Of a stretch of 9,850 bases of DNA, positions 1 through 6,268 are shown in pieces. Where the stretch lies: positions 1-9,850 of the forward strand of contig SFHQ01000049.1 in NCBI GenBank assembly GCA_004556345.1. Reading direction: 5' to 3'. Each line of letters starts with the position of its first letter. Position 1 is the stretch's first letter. A program made the position numbers and the translations under genes. A model generated the notes under the pieces. The model did not search any database. It saw nothing but the letters and a program-made list of their open reading frames with translations, and had not been told where the DNA came from. This DNA comes from Clostridiales bacterium (GTDB lineage: Bacteria; Bacillota; Clostridia; Oscillospirales; Oscillospiraceae).

Positions 1-119
1 TCTACAAAGGCATCCGCAGCAATCGGATTTTCCAGTCGGTTGCAGATGTAATCTACGATTTCATTTAAGTCTGTCTCGAAGAGCGGGAGGATGCGAAGCT
101 CATACTTTGTCTCGTTCAT
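1..119 (-). CDS. RelE/ParE-family toxin, N-terminal part (cut by window start)
   Basis: Only the first 39 codons are present; the frame runs off the window at position 1. The product starts MNETKYELRILPLFETDLNE and continues with an IVDYI..RLENPIAADAF segment. This is the usual beginning of ParE/RelE-like toxins: a first beta strand, then a helix with D..I..YI, then an N-P-xAA-D/A turn. It aligns well with the complete toxin at 7136-7465 (DYIDQVLKNPKAADELL). Family toxins usually stop translation by mRNA cleavage (RelE) or poison gyrase (ParE); which applies cannot be told here. The ATG lies inside the end of the antitoxin gene (20-nt overlap) and is preceded by AAAGGA about 8 nt upstream, so the pair is one operon with coupled translation. 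Confidence 0.82.
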   Translation of the reverse strand, partial: MNETKYELRILPLFETDLNEIVDYICNRLENPIAADAFV

Positions 120-372
120 GGATGCGTCCTTTCACGCGCTGAAAAACCTCATCCGCGGTATAGCGGATGGGGGAGGCTTCAGCGGCATGGTCTGCTTCGT
201 CTAGCTTTTGTTCGATGGGGTCCGTCAGCGCGGCGTACTGCTCCAGGCTCATCACGACCATGGAGCCATACCCGTTTTTAGTCAGAAAAACCGGTTCTTC
301 CTGGGATAACACCAGATGTTCGATCTCAGAAAAACGGTTTCGCAAATCGGAGATCGGGCGAATGTTGATCAT
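100..372 (-). CDS. Phd/YefM-family antitoxin
   Basis: A 90-aa protein typical of the family in length and layout. The N-terminal half (residues 1-48) contains ISDLRNRFSEIEHLV, then EPVFLTKNGYGSMVVMSLEQY, the Phd/YefM DNA-binding dimer fold. The C-terminal half (about 50-90) is charged and probably disordered until it wraps the toxin. The start is set by AAAAGGAGGG (379-388) 6 nt upstream. The partner toxin follows with a 20-nt overlap. In this family the antitoxin neutralises the toxin and, with it, represses its own promoter; the direct repeat over the promoter at 398-417 fits that. The N-terminal half resembles the antitoxin at 6870-7139 (SADLRNKYSEI, EPVFITKNGKGDLAVMS), but the C-terminal halves differ, which suggests separate toxin pairing. 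Confidence 0.9.
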   Translation of the reverse strand: MINIRPISDLRNRFSEIEHLVLSQEEPVFLTKNGYGSMVVMSLEQYAALTDPIEQKLDEADHAAEASPIRYTADEVFQRVKGRIHERDKV

Positions 373-397
373 AGCGATCCCTCCTTTTGATGGCTTT

Positions 398-425
398 ATT
401 TTATCATAATTTTATCAAAATTCAA
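398..425 (-). promoter_or_regulatory. Promoter and direct-repeat operator of the first toxin-antitoxin operon
   Basis: On the minus strand a -35 TTGAAT (420-425) and a -10 TAAAAT (398-403) are separated by 16 nt, followed by the strong ribosome binding site of the antitoxin. Two identical 9-bp copies of TGATAAAAT (plus-strand ATTTTATCA at 398-406 and 409-417) lie 11 bp apart, one helical turn. One covers the -10 box and the other the spacer. That is a natural place for an autorepressing antitoxin to bind; the operator role is inferred. Confidence 0.65.
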
Positions 426-459
426 CCGCACACCAAGCGAAATTTGCTTCGGTGTGCGG
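426..459. terminator. Hairpin terminator after the small membrane-protein gene
   Basis: A 9-bp perfect stem (CCGCACACC at 426-434, GGTGTGCGG at 451-459) can be lengthened by AAGC/GCTT inside. It lies 36 nt beyond the stop codon of the minus-strand gene ending at 495. On that strand it is followed by TTGAATTTTG, which doubles as the -35 region of the toxin-antitoxin promoter. On the plus strand it is followed by CTGCTTTTT, so it may work in both directions. Confidence 0.65.
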
Positions 460-494
460 CTGCTTTTTGGGAACGTATCTGTTTTGATCTTGAT

Positions 495-725
495 TTATTC
501 AGGGGGATGGTGGAAGGTGTTTTTCCAGAAGTGGGCCTCGGCCTGGCGGGAGACCCACTTGCCCAGGAGATTGCCCAGGACGGTACAGCCGGCACCCACG
601 AACACAAAGGCCAGCACCATCATGCTGCCCCGCGCCTGCGCGTAGCGGAACAGCAGAAGAAGGCCGAGGACCAGCAGAAACAGGCCGACAGCCAGGAGAA
701 AGGGAAAGAATTTTTTGGGTTTCAT
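495..725 (-). CDS. Small two-helix membrane protein, function unknown
   Basis: A 76-aa product not recognised as a named family. It has a basic start (MKPKKFF), a first hydrophobic helix at about residues 7-27 (LLAVGLFLLVLGLLLLF), a short R-Y-A-Q-A-R-G turn, and a second helix at about 34-54 (MMVLAFVFVGAGCTVLGNLLG). A charged and aromatic tail ends in HHPPE. The charges put the helical hairpin in the membrane, but orientation is uncertain because the turn also carries arginines. The start is supported by GAGG 9 nt upstream. The gene has its own promoter with consensus hexamers (815-843), an approximately 80-nt leader and a hairpin after the stop, so it is a real independent unit. No neighbour suggests a role. 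Confidence 0.72.
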   Translation of the reverse strand: MKPKKFFPFLLAVGLFLLVLGLLLLFRYAQARGSMMVLAFVFVGAGCTVLGNLLGKWVSRQAEAHFWKNTFHHPPE

Positions 726-814
726 CCTTGTTTACCTCACAGTTTAGGCCCTGGGGTTGCTTCCGAAACAAGGACCAGGGAAAGGGGAAGAAAGGGAATG
801 TGGCGTCTACGAAA

Positions 815-843
815 AGTATAGCTTGCGGCTACTTTTTTGTCAA
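815..843 (-). promoter_or_regulatory. Sigma-A promoter of the small membrane-protein gene
   Basis: On the minus strand TTGACA (838-843) is followed after 17 nt by TATACT (815-820). The -35 is perfect and the -10 is one base off consensus. Transcription would start near 808 and give a leader of about 80 nt before the ATG at 725. The leader holds a CCCTGG/CCAGGG inverted repeat (749-754, 775-780) of unknown significance. Confidence 0.8.
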
Positions 844-890
844 GGAGTAATTCCCTGGAATTCAAAAAAATGGTAAACCAAACAGAGGAA

Positions 891-929
891 CTGCCCCCTG
901 CCATGTTTGGAAAACTTGGCAGGGGGCAG
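891..929 (-). terminator. Strong hairpin after the symporter gene, probable terminator
   Basis: A perfect 13-bp GC-rich stem (CTGCCCCCTGCCA at 891-903, TGGCAGGGGGCAG at 917-929) continues, after one mismatch, with GTTT/AAAC. It lies 49 nt past the symporter stop codon. On the minus strand no U-run follows directly: the next run of seven T lies about 20 nt further on. It may therefore be a less efficient terminator or an RNA 3'-end stabiliser. Confidence 0.5.
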
Positions 930-978
930 CTCGAAGAAGAAAGAAATAGGAAGTGGTGTCGAAGTGCAGCGAAGGGCG

Positions 979-2529
979 TTAATCAGACAGGGCGTTCTTC
1001 TGGGAGACGGGGGTCTTCTTGTCGTAGCAGGCGAAGGCCTCGTCCACCATCTGCTTGTCCGGCTTGGCGGTAAACAGGCTGACCACCGGCACGATGATGA
1101 GCCCGGCCACCATGGCAAAGGCGCCGCAGTTGATGGGGGACTGGAGCAGCGTGGGGAAGGCAAAGGCCCCGGTGGAGTTGGAGACCAGGTTCAGGCACAT
1201 GAGAATGGTGCCGAACAGGAAGGACACCCAGCAGGCGACCTTGGTCGTTTTTTTCCAGTACAGGCCGTACAGGAAGGGGGCCAGGAAGGCACCGGCCAGG
1301 GCACCCCAGGACACACCCATGAGCTGGGCAATGAAGCTGATGGAGTGCTTATACTGGACGATGGCGATGATCATGGAGATCACCACGAAGACCACGATGA
1401 AGCAGCGCATGATGAACACGGCCTCTCTGTCGTCCATCTTCTTGATGATGTTGCCCCGCAGCAGATCGATGGTCAGGGTCGAGGAGGACGCGATGACCAG
1501 GGAGGACAGGGTGGACATGGAGGCGGACAGGACCAGGACCACCACCACGGCGATGAGGATATCCGGCAGGCCGGAGAGCATGGTGGGGATGATGGCGTCG
1601 TAGCCGTCGGCGGCGATGTCCAGCTTGTCGGAGAACAGCCGGCCGAAGCCGCCCAGGAAGTAGCAGCCGCCGGAGATGACCAGGGCGAAGAGGGTAGAGA
1701 TGATGGTCCCCTTGTGGATGGCTTCCTCCGACTTGATGGCGTAGAACTTCTGGACCATCTGGGGCAGGCCCCAGGTGCCCAAACTGGTCAGGACCACCAC
1801 GCCCAGGAGGTTGATGGGGTCCGGGCCGAAGAAGGAGGCATAGATACCGGGGACGGTGCCGTTGAGCGCCTCAGGGTCGGAGACGGCAGCCATGCTGTGC
1901 AGGGCTTCCGTAAAGCCGCCCTGGCTATGGAGCACGGCGGCAATGACGGCGACGATGCCCACCAGCATGACGCAGCCCTGGACGAAATCGTTGATGGCTG
2001 TGGCCATGTAGCCGCCAGCGATGACATAGATGCCGGTCAAAATGCCCATTAAGATGATACAAACGGTGTAGTCGATGTGAAACGCCATGCCGAAGAGACG
2101 GGAGAGGCCGTTAAACAGGGAGGCCGTGTAGGGGATGAGGAAGACGAAGACGATGATGGACGCACCGATCTTCAAAGACTTGCTCTGGAACCGCTGGCCA
2201 AAGAACTGAGGCATGGTGGCGGAGTTAAAATGCTGGGTCATGATGCGGGTCCGCCGACCCAGCACGACCCAGGCCACCAGGGAGCCCAGAATGGCGTTGC
2301 CGATGCCCGCCCAAGTGGCGGCCACGCCGTACTTCCAGCCAAACTGGCCCGCGTAGCCCACAAAGACCACGGCGGAGAAGTACGAGGTGCCGTAGGCAAA
2401 GGCCGTCAGCCACGGGCCGACCGACCGGCCACCCAACACAAAGCCGTTCACGTCTGTGGTGTGCTTGCGGCAGTAAATGCCGATGCCCACCATGACTGCG
2501 AAGTAGATCACAAGAAGCGCGATTTTCAC
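979..2529 (-). CDS. Sodium:solute symporter (SSS/SSF family)
   Basis: A 516-aa multi-helix transporter of the LeuT-fold SSS family, the usual length for bacterial members (PutP, PanF and relatives). It uses the sodium gradient to import a small organic solute; the substrate cannot be told from the sequence. Visible hallmarks are VNGFVLGGRSVGPW (28-40) after helix 1, YGTSYFSAVVFVGYAGQ (46-62), AGGYMATAINDFVQG (171-185), GTWGLPQMVQKFYAIKS (251-267) and SASMSTLSSLVIASSS (335-350). In the last of these S339-T340 match the Ser-Thr pair that binds Na+ in PutP. I chose the GTG at 2529 because GGAGGT (2536-2541) sits 6 nt upstream. The longer frame from the ATG at 2580 has no ribosome site and would overlap the promoter. 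It has its own promoter downstream of the zinc operon, so joint function is not implied. Confidence 0.92.
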   Translation of the reverse strand: MKIALLVIYFAVMVGIGIYCRKHTTDVNGFVLGGRSVGPWLTAFAYGTSYFSAVVFVGYAGQFGWKYGVAATWAGIGNAILGSLVAWVVLGRRTRIMTQHFNSATMPQFFGQRFQSKSLKIGASIIVFVFLIPYTASLFNGLSRLFGMAFHIDYTVCIILMGILTGIYVIAGGYMATAINDFVQGCVMLVGIVAVIAAVLHSQGGFTEALHSMAAVSDPEALNGTVPGIYASFFGPDPINLLGVVVLTSLGTWGLPQMVQKFYAIKSEEAIHKGTIISTLFALVISGGCYFLGGFGRLFSDKLDIAADGYDAIIPTMLSGLPDILIAVVVVLVLSASMSTLSSLVIASSSTLTIDLLRGNIIKKMDDREAVFIMRCFIVVFVVISMIIAIVQYKHSISFIAQLMGVSWGALAGAFLAPFLYGLYWKKTTKVACWVSFLFGTILMCLNLVSNSTGAFAFPTLLQSPINCGAFAMVAGLIIVPVVSLFTAKPDKQMVDEAFACYDKKTPVSQKNALSD

Positions 2530-2567
2530 AGGGATACCTCCGTTCTGGATAACTTTAGTGCTTTCAA

Positions 2568-2596
2568 ACTTTAACACCAAAAAGGTGGAAAGTCAA
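2568..2596 (-). promoter_or_regulatory. Promoter of the symporter gene
   Basis: On the minus strand TTGACT (2591-2596) and TAAAGT (2568-2573) are 17 nt apart. The spacer contains a small palindrome (CCACC TTTTT GGTG). A second TAAAGTT copy lies between the -10 box and the ribosome site. No convincing terminator separates this promoter from the lipoprotein gene ending at 2647, so read-through from the zinc operon is possible. Confidence 0.7.
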
Positions 2597-2646
2597 GGCG
2601 TTCCGACGGATTTTTTGGAAAAGCCGCGTTTTTTGCCGAAATGGTC

Positions 2647-3153
2647 TTATTCCAGGGTCGCGTCCACCAGATGGCAGTACAAAATGCCGTTTTCGTCGTA
2701 GGTCTGGAAGGTCCCGGTGACGGTGATCTCTGTGTCCACCGGAGGATAGGCTTCCGCCCCGGTGTCTCCGGCCAGGACGAACTCGATGCCCTGGGAACAG
2801 CAGGCGGTGGCGTCAAAAATGATGCAGGTATAGTAGACTCTGGCCTCCTGTCCGTCCACGGCCACGGACTCGAAGGTACTGCAAAGCCCGTTCATCCGAA
2901 CGACTTTCCCAATATAATTTTCGGGAGTCATCATCATGTTGTAGACCTCGGAGTAGACCATGGTGCGGCTTAGGGCAGTGAGGTCTATGTCGATCCCCGG
3001 AGTAGAAGAGAGCGGAGTCTCTTCCGGTGCAGGAGCTGTCTGGGCTGCCTGTTCCGGGGCTGTTTGCGGCGGTGTCGGGGCAGATGCGTCACCGCAAGCC
3101 GCCAGGGAAAGGAGAAGAGACAGCAGAAGCCAGAGGGAGAAAACCGGTTTCAT
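2647..3153 (-). CDS. Lipoprotein, last gene of the zinc-transporter operon
   Basis: A 168-aa exported lipoprotein. A hydrophobic signal (residues 4-19) ends in the lipobox LAAC, with C20 as the lipidated cysteine. A Pro/Ala/Thr/Glu-rich linker (about 24-50) follows, then a compact beta-rich domain (about 65-168). That domain contains NYIGKVVRMNG (79-89), a TACC cluster (C118-C119), EITVTGTF (142-149) and LYCHLVDATLE at the end. The GKVV...G and V.VTGTF pattern suggests an OB-like barrel, as in the C-terminal domain of the YcgQ/DUF1980 group; this is a tentative resemblance. Cysteines at 91, 110, 118, 119 and 160 and His161 could bind metal or form disulfides. The ATG overlaps the permease stop as ATGA, and GGGAGGTG lies upstream, so it is cotranscribed and coupled with the importer. 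An accessory role in zinc handling at the surface is inferred. Confidence 0.85.
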   Translation of the reverse strand: MKPVFSLWLLLSLLLSLAACGDASAPTPPQTAPEQAAQTAPAPEETPLSSTPGIDIDLTALSRTMVYSEVYNMMMTPENYIGKVVRMNGLCSTFESVAVDGQEARVYYTCIIFDATACCSQGIEFVLAGDTGAEAYPPVDTEITVTGTFQTYDENGILYCHLVDATLE

Positions 3154-4004
3154 GCCCGACCACCTCCCAACAAACGCTCCAGGACGCAGAAGACCAGAAA
3201 GACCAGAATGTCCACGGCCACGATGGTAGAGCCAACGGGCGTCCCGGCCAGGATCGCCAGCAGGATGCCGAACCCGGCACAGCAGACGGACACCACCGCC
3301 GAGCAGACCGTCACCGAGAGAAACGTCTTGTACAGCCGCATGGCAGACAGGGCCGGGAAGATGACCAAGGCGGAGATGAGCAGGGAGCCGACCAGGTTCA
3401 TGGCCAGCACGATGACCACGGCAATGACGATGGCCAGGAAGAAATTGTACCGCTGGGTCTTGGTCCCCACAGCCCTGGCAAAGTCCTCGTCGAAGGTCAC
3501 GGCAAACACTTTATGATACAACAAAACGAACAGGACCACGACCACCAGGGACAGCCCGGCGCACAGCCAGACCTCCCGCAGGGTCAAGGTCAGAATGGAC
3601 GTGGAGCCAAAGAGCGTGCTGCACACGTCCCCGGAGAGGTTGGAAGAGGGGGTGAAGAGGTTCATCAGCAGATAGCCCACGGCCAGCGCCCCCACCGAGA
3701 GCATGGCAACGGCGGCATCGCCTTTGATCTTCGTGTTGTTCCCGGTGCGGAGCAGGAGAATGGCACAGACCGTCGTGATGCCCAGGGTCAGGGGCATGTC
3801 ATCCGTCATGCCCAGCACGGCGGCCACGGCCATCCCGCCAAAGGCCACATGGGACAGACCGTCCCCGATGAAAGAGAAGCGTTTGAGCACCAGCGTCACC
3901 CCCAGCAGGGAGGAGCACAGCGCCACCAGCAGCCCCACCACCAGGGCGTAGCGGACGAAGGGATAGGCCCAGTACAGGACCAACTTTTCTGCCAGAGCGT
4001 TCAT
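3150..4004 (-). CDS. znuB: Zinc ABC transporter permease (ZnuB/AdcB family)
   Basis: A 284-aa integral membrane protein of the ABC-3 permease family, the usual size, with about eight or nine hydrophobic segments. Family signatures are visible: LVLKRFSFIGDGLSHVAFGG (38-57), the KGDAAVAMLSVGALAVGYLL stretch, MNLVGSLLISALVIFPALSA in the second half, and TPVGSTIVAVDILVFLVF near the C-terminus. A dimer would form the channel and take metal from the binding protein encoded at 4727-6250. The start codon overlaps the ATPase stop as ATGA, with a GGAAGGGGGG ribosome site inside the ATPase gene. The stop in turn overlaps the lipoprotein start, so translation is coupled through three genes. Zinc rather than manganese or iron is inferred from the ZinT domain in the partner protein. 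Confidence 0.93.
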   Translation of the reverse strand: MNALAEKLVLYWAYPFVRYALVVGLLVALCSSLLGVTLVLKRFSFIGDGLSHVAFGGMAVAAVLGMTDDMPLTLGITTVCAILLLRTGNNTKIKGDAAVAMLSVGALAVGYLLMNLFTPSSNLSGDVCSTLFGSTSILTLTLREVWLCAGLSLVVVVLFVLLYHKVFAVTFDEDFARAVGTKTQRYNFFLAIVIAVVIVLAMNLVGSLLISALVIFPALSAMRLYKTFLSVTVCSAVVSVCCAGFGILLAILAGTPVGSTIVAVDILVFLVFCVLERLLGGGRA

Positions 4005-4714
4005 TGAGCCGCACCCCCCTTCCGGGCGGCGAAAAGCCGCCCCTCTGGGCTGGTTCGGTAGGCGTCTACCGTGCCGAAAAAGACCGTCTGCCCGATGTGC
4101 AGGATGTGGCTGGCCGCGTCGAGGGCGGCGGTCAGATCGTGGGAGATCATAATGACGGTGATGCCGTCCTGGTGGTTCAGCCGGGCGATGAGCTGGTACA
4201 GCTCCGCCGTGGCCTTGGGGTCCAGCCCCGCAGTCGGCTCATCCAACAGCAGCATGGAGCGGGTGGCGCACAGGGCGCGGGCCAGCAAGACCCGCTGCTG
4301 CTGGCCGCCGGACAGCTCCCGGTAGCAGCGCCGGGCCAGGGGAGAGATGTGCAGCTTTTCCAGGGTATGTTCCGCCAGCTGCTTCTCCGCCCGGCGGTAA
4401 AAGGGGCGTCTGCCGCAGCGCCCCTGGCAGCCGGAGAGCACGATCTCCCATACAGAGGCTGGGAAGTCCTTTTGGACCTGGGTCTGTTGCGGCAGATAGC
4501 CGATCTCGTTGGGCCGCAGCCCGTTGCCTGTCAGGACCTTGCCTCGGATGGGCGGCTGGAGGCCGAGGATGGTTTTCATGAGCGTACTTTTTCCAGCGCC
4601 GTTTTCCCCCACGATGCAGAGGCAGTCGCCGGAACGGACGGAGAAATTCAAATCTTGTAGCACGGCCTTTCCCTCATATCCAACGGAAAGGTCTTGGCAG
4701 GTGAGCTGAGCCAT
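4001..4714 (-). CDS. znuC: Zinc ABC transporter ATP-binding protein (ZnuC/AdcC family)
   Basis: A 237-aa cytoplasmic ATPase with all ABC motifs intact: Walker A GENGAGKST (36-44), Q-loop in GYLPQQ (72-77), signature LSGGQQQR (134-141), Walker B MLLLDEPTAGLD (154-165) and the H-loop histidine in MISHD (H192). It belongs to the ZnuC/AdcC/MntB group that pairs with ABC-3 permeases and energises metal import. Its start lies 12 nt after the znuA stop, and the ribosome site AAGGGGGTG overlaps that stop codon. The 3' end overlaps znuB by 4 nt. Metal specificity is not encoded in this subunit; zinc is inferred from context. Confidence 0.95.
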   Translation of the reverse strand: MAQLTCQDLSVGYEGKAVLQDLNFSVRSGDCLCIVGENGAGKSTLMKTILGLQPPIRGKVLTGNGLRPNEIGYLPQQTQVQKDFPASVWEIVLSGCQGRCGRRPFYRRAEKQLAEHTLEKLHISPLARRCYRELSGGQQQRVLLARALCATRSMLLLDEPTAGLDPKATAELYQLIARLNHQDGITVIMISHDLTAALDAASHILHIGQTVFFGTVDAYRTSPEGRLFAARKGGAAQ

Positions 4715-4726
4715 GATCTCACCCCC

Positions 4727-6250
4727 TTAGTTCAGTGCTTCGTTCAGCACGTTCAGATTGTTCTCCATGACCGAGAGGTAGGTCGTGCCGGCCTTTACGT
4801 CATCAGAGGTCGTGGCCTGCATGGAGTCCATGGTCAAAACCTTCTGATCCTTCTTCTTGGTGTTCTGCACGATGGTCTCGGCGATCTTGTGCTGGGTGCC
4901 CTCGATGGTCAGCACGCAGGGCAGGGCCAGCTCGTCCACTTTCTTGGCCAGGAAGGAGACGGTCTCAAAGCTGGCTTCGCTCTCGGCGGAGCAGCCGGCG
5001 AAGGCGGCGTAATAGGTCAGGCCGTAGTCATCCACCAGATAGCGGAAGGGGAAGCGGTCGCCGAAGAGCACGGTCTTTCGGGCGGCGGAATCCACGGCCT
5101 GCTGGTAGCGCTGGTTCAGCTGGTCCAGCTTTTGCAGATAGGTAGAGACGTTGGCGGTGTAGACGTCCTTGTGGTCGGGGTCCAGCTCGCCCAAGGCGTT
5201 GGTGATGGCAGTGCAGAGCGTTTCCGCATTGCGCAGCGACAGCCAGACGTGCTCGTCGTACTCCTTTTCTTCATGCTCCAGCATATCCTCTGCGATCTCG
5301 TCGCCGGTCATGTCGGAGGGGTAATAGGTCGGCCAGTTCTCCATCTCTTCGGACAGGGCATCAAAACCGCCGTTGCCAGCGTAGATGTGGAAGTGCTCCG
5401 CTTTACCAGGGGCAATGCCGTGGTCACTGAACTGAACATACTTGGGGGCACCGGAGTCACCGCTGGTGGCCTCAAAGAAGTAACGCACGCCGCGGTTGCC
5501 GGATTCATAGTCGTAGATCTGATAGCCCTTGTACTGGTAAGTCGCTTTGCTGGAAACCCCGTTTTTCACGAACTCCATGGTACCGGCGTCGCCATCAATG
5601 ACGATCTTTTCCACGTCGGTCTTGTAGCCGGTCTCATAGTAGGAACGATATTCTTCGGCAGTCTTATCGCCGTTTTCTGCTTTGCGTTCCATGACTTGAT
5701 CCAGAGTACCGTCTTCCAGGTAGGGGTAAACGGACTGCCAGTCACCCGTCCAGTCGGACAGGGTACGATCCTGCACATCGCTGTCCGCAAAGTGAGAATA
5801 GCCGTGGTTATGGCCCTCTTCTGCCTGCATACCAGGCATGGCTTCCTCAGTTTTGGTGGTGCCACCCAGTACCTCCATGAGGTTAATGACCTTCTGGTTG
5901 GGGTTGGCAGATTCTTTCAGGGCGTCGTCCACCCACTCGTCGGACTCGCCGCCGACGTAGAGGAAGAGGTCGCAGTCGGCGATCTTGGCGATGTCGTCGG
6001 CGGTGGGCTGGTAGCTGTGCAGATCCACACCGTTGTCCAGAAGCATGGTGAGGTCTGCGCGGTCGGCCTGGTCGCCTAAGATCTCGCGGACCCAGTCGTA
6101 TTCAGGGAAGATGGTGGTGACGATGCGGAGCTTACCGTCGTCCTGAGAGGCGGCAGCGTTCGCTTCGCCGATGGTGTTTTCCTGGCCGCAGGCCGCCAGC
6201 AGGGAGACGGCGAGGGCCAGAACGAGAACCAGAGCAATGATTTTTTTCAT
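4727..6250 (-). CDS. znuA: ZnuA/AdcA-type zinc-binding lipoprotein with a nested ZinT domain
   Basis: A 507-aa surface lipoprotein, against about 300 aa for plain ZnuA. Signal peptide 1-20 ends in the lipobox LLAAC (C21). ZnuA N-lobe about 40-145 contains LRIVTTIFPEYDW and LHSYQPT (H78, first metal ligand). A short His loop GHNHGYSH (146-153) follows. A complete ZinT/YodA domain then runs from 154 to 326: FADSDVQDRTLSDW, WQSVYPYLEDG, GVRYFFEAT, and FSDHGIAP..EHFHIY with ligands H277, H286 and H288, then ENWPTYYPSDM. The ZnuA fold resumes with YDEHVWLSLRNAE (H334) and continues through the linker helix and C-lobe to E450 (LTIEG). The position equivalent to AdcA His204 is D398 (FGDRFPFRYLVDDYGL). 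The start is fixed by GGAGGT 8 nt before the ATG and by the signal peptide; the in-frame extension upstream lacks both. It heads the znuA-znuC-znuB-lipoprotein operon. AdcA also has ZnuA and ZinT, but with ZinT at the C-terminus. Confidence 0.95.
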   Translation of the reverse strand: MKKIIALVLVLALAVSLLAACGQENTIGEANAAASQDDGKLRIVTTIFPEYDWVREILGDQADRADLTMLLDNGVDLHSYQPTADDIAKIADCDLFLYVGGESDEWVDDALKESANPNQKVINLMEVLGGTTKTEEAMPGMQAEEGHNHGYSHFADSDVQDRTLSDWTGDWQSVYPYLEDGTLDQVMERKAENGDKTAEEYRSYYETGYKTDVEKIVIDGDAGTMEFVKNGVSSKATYQYKGYQIYDYESGNRGVRYFFEATSGDSGAPKYVQFSDHGIAPGKAEHFHIYAGNGGFDALSEEMENWPTYYPSDMTGDEIAEDMLEHEEKEYDEHVWLSLRNAETLCTAITNALGELDPDHKDVYTANVSTYLQKLDQLNQRYQQAVDSAARKTVLFGDRFPFRYLVDDYGLTYYAAFAGCSAESEASFETVSFLAKKVDELALPCVLTIEGTQHKIAETIVQNTKKKDQKVLTMDSMQATTSDDVKAGTTYLSVMENNLNVLNEALN

Positions 6251-6268
6251 AGGAAGTAACCTCCAAAA

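Noticed and set aside
387..821. Plus-strand frame of 144 codons opposite the small membrane-protein gene
   Set aside because: It has no ribosome site and runs through the hairpin at 426-459. The minus-strand gene has a promoter, ribosome site and two clear membrane helices.
907..2052. Long plus-strand frame of 381 codons opposite the symporter, very rich in Gly, Asp and His
   Set aside because: Low-complexity mirror of hydrophobic codons on the other strand, with no family features. The symporter on the minus strand is unambiguous.
3027..4007. Plus-strand frame of 326 codons opposite znuB
   Set aside because: Same antisense artefact: rich in His, Gln and Gly, covering a clear ABC-3 permease gene.
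4694..6079. Long plus-strand frame of 461 codons opposite znuA
   Set aside because: It is antisense to a clear ZnuA-ZinT gene. Its Gly/Val/His/Gln-rich composition is what GC-rich codons give on the opposite strand, and it has no motifs or ribosome site.
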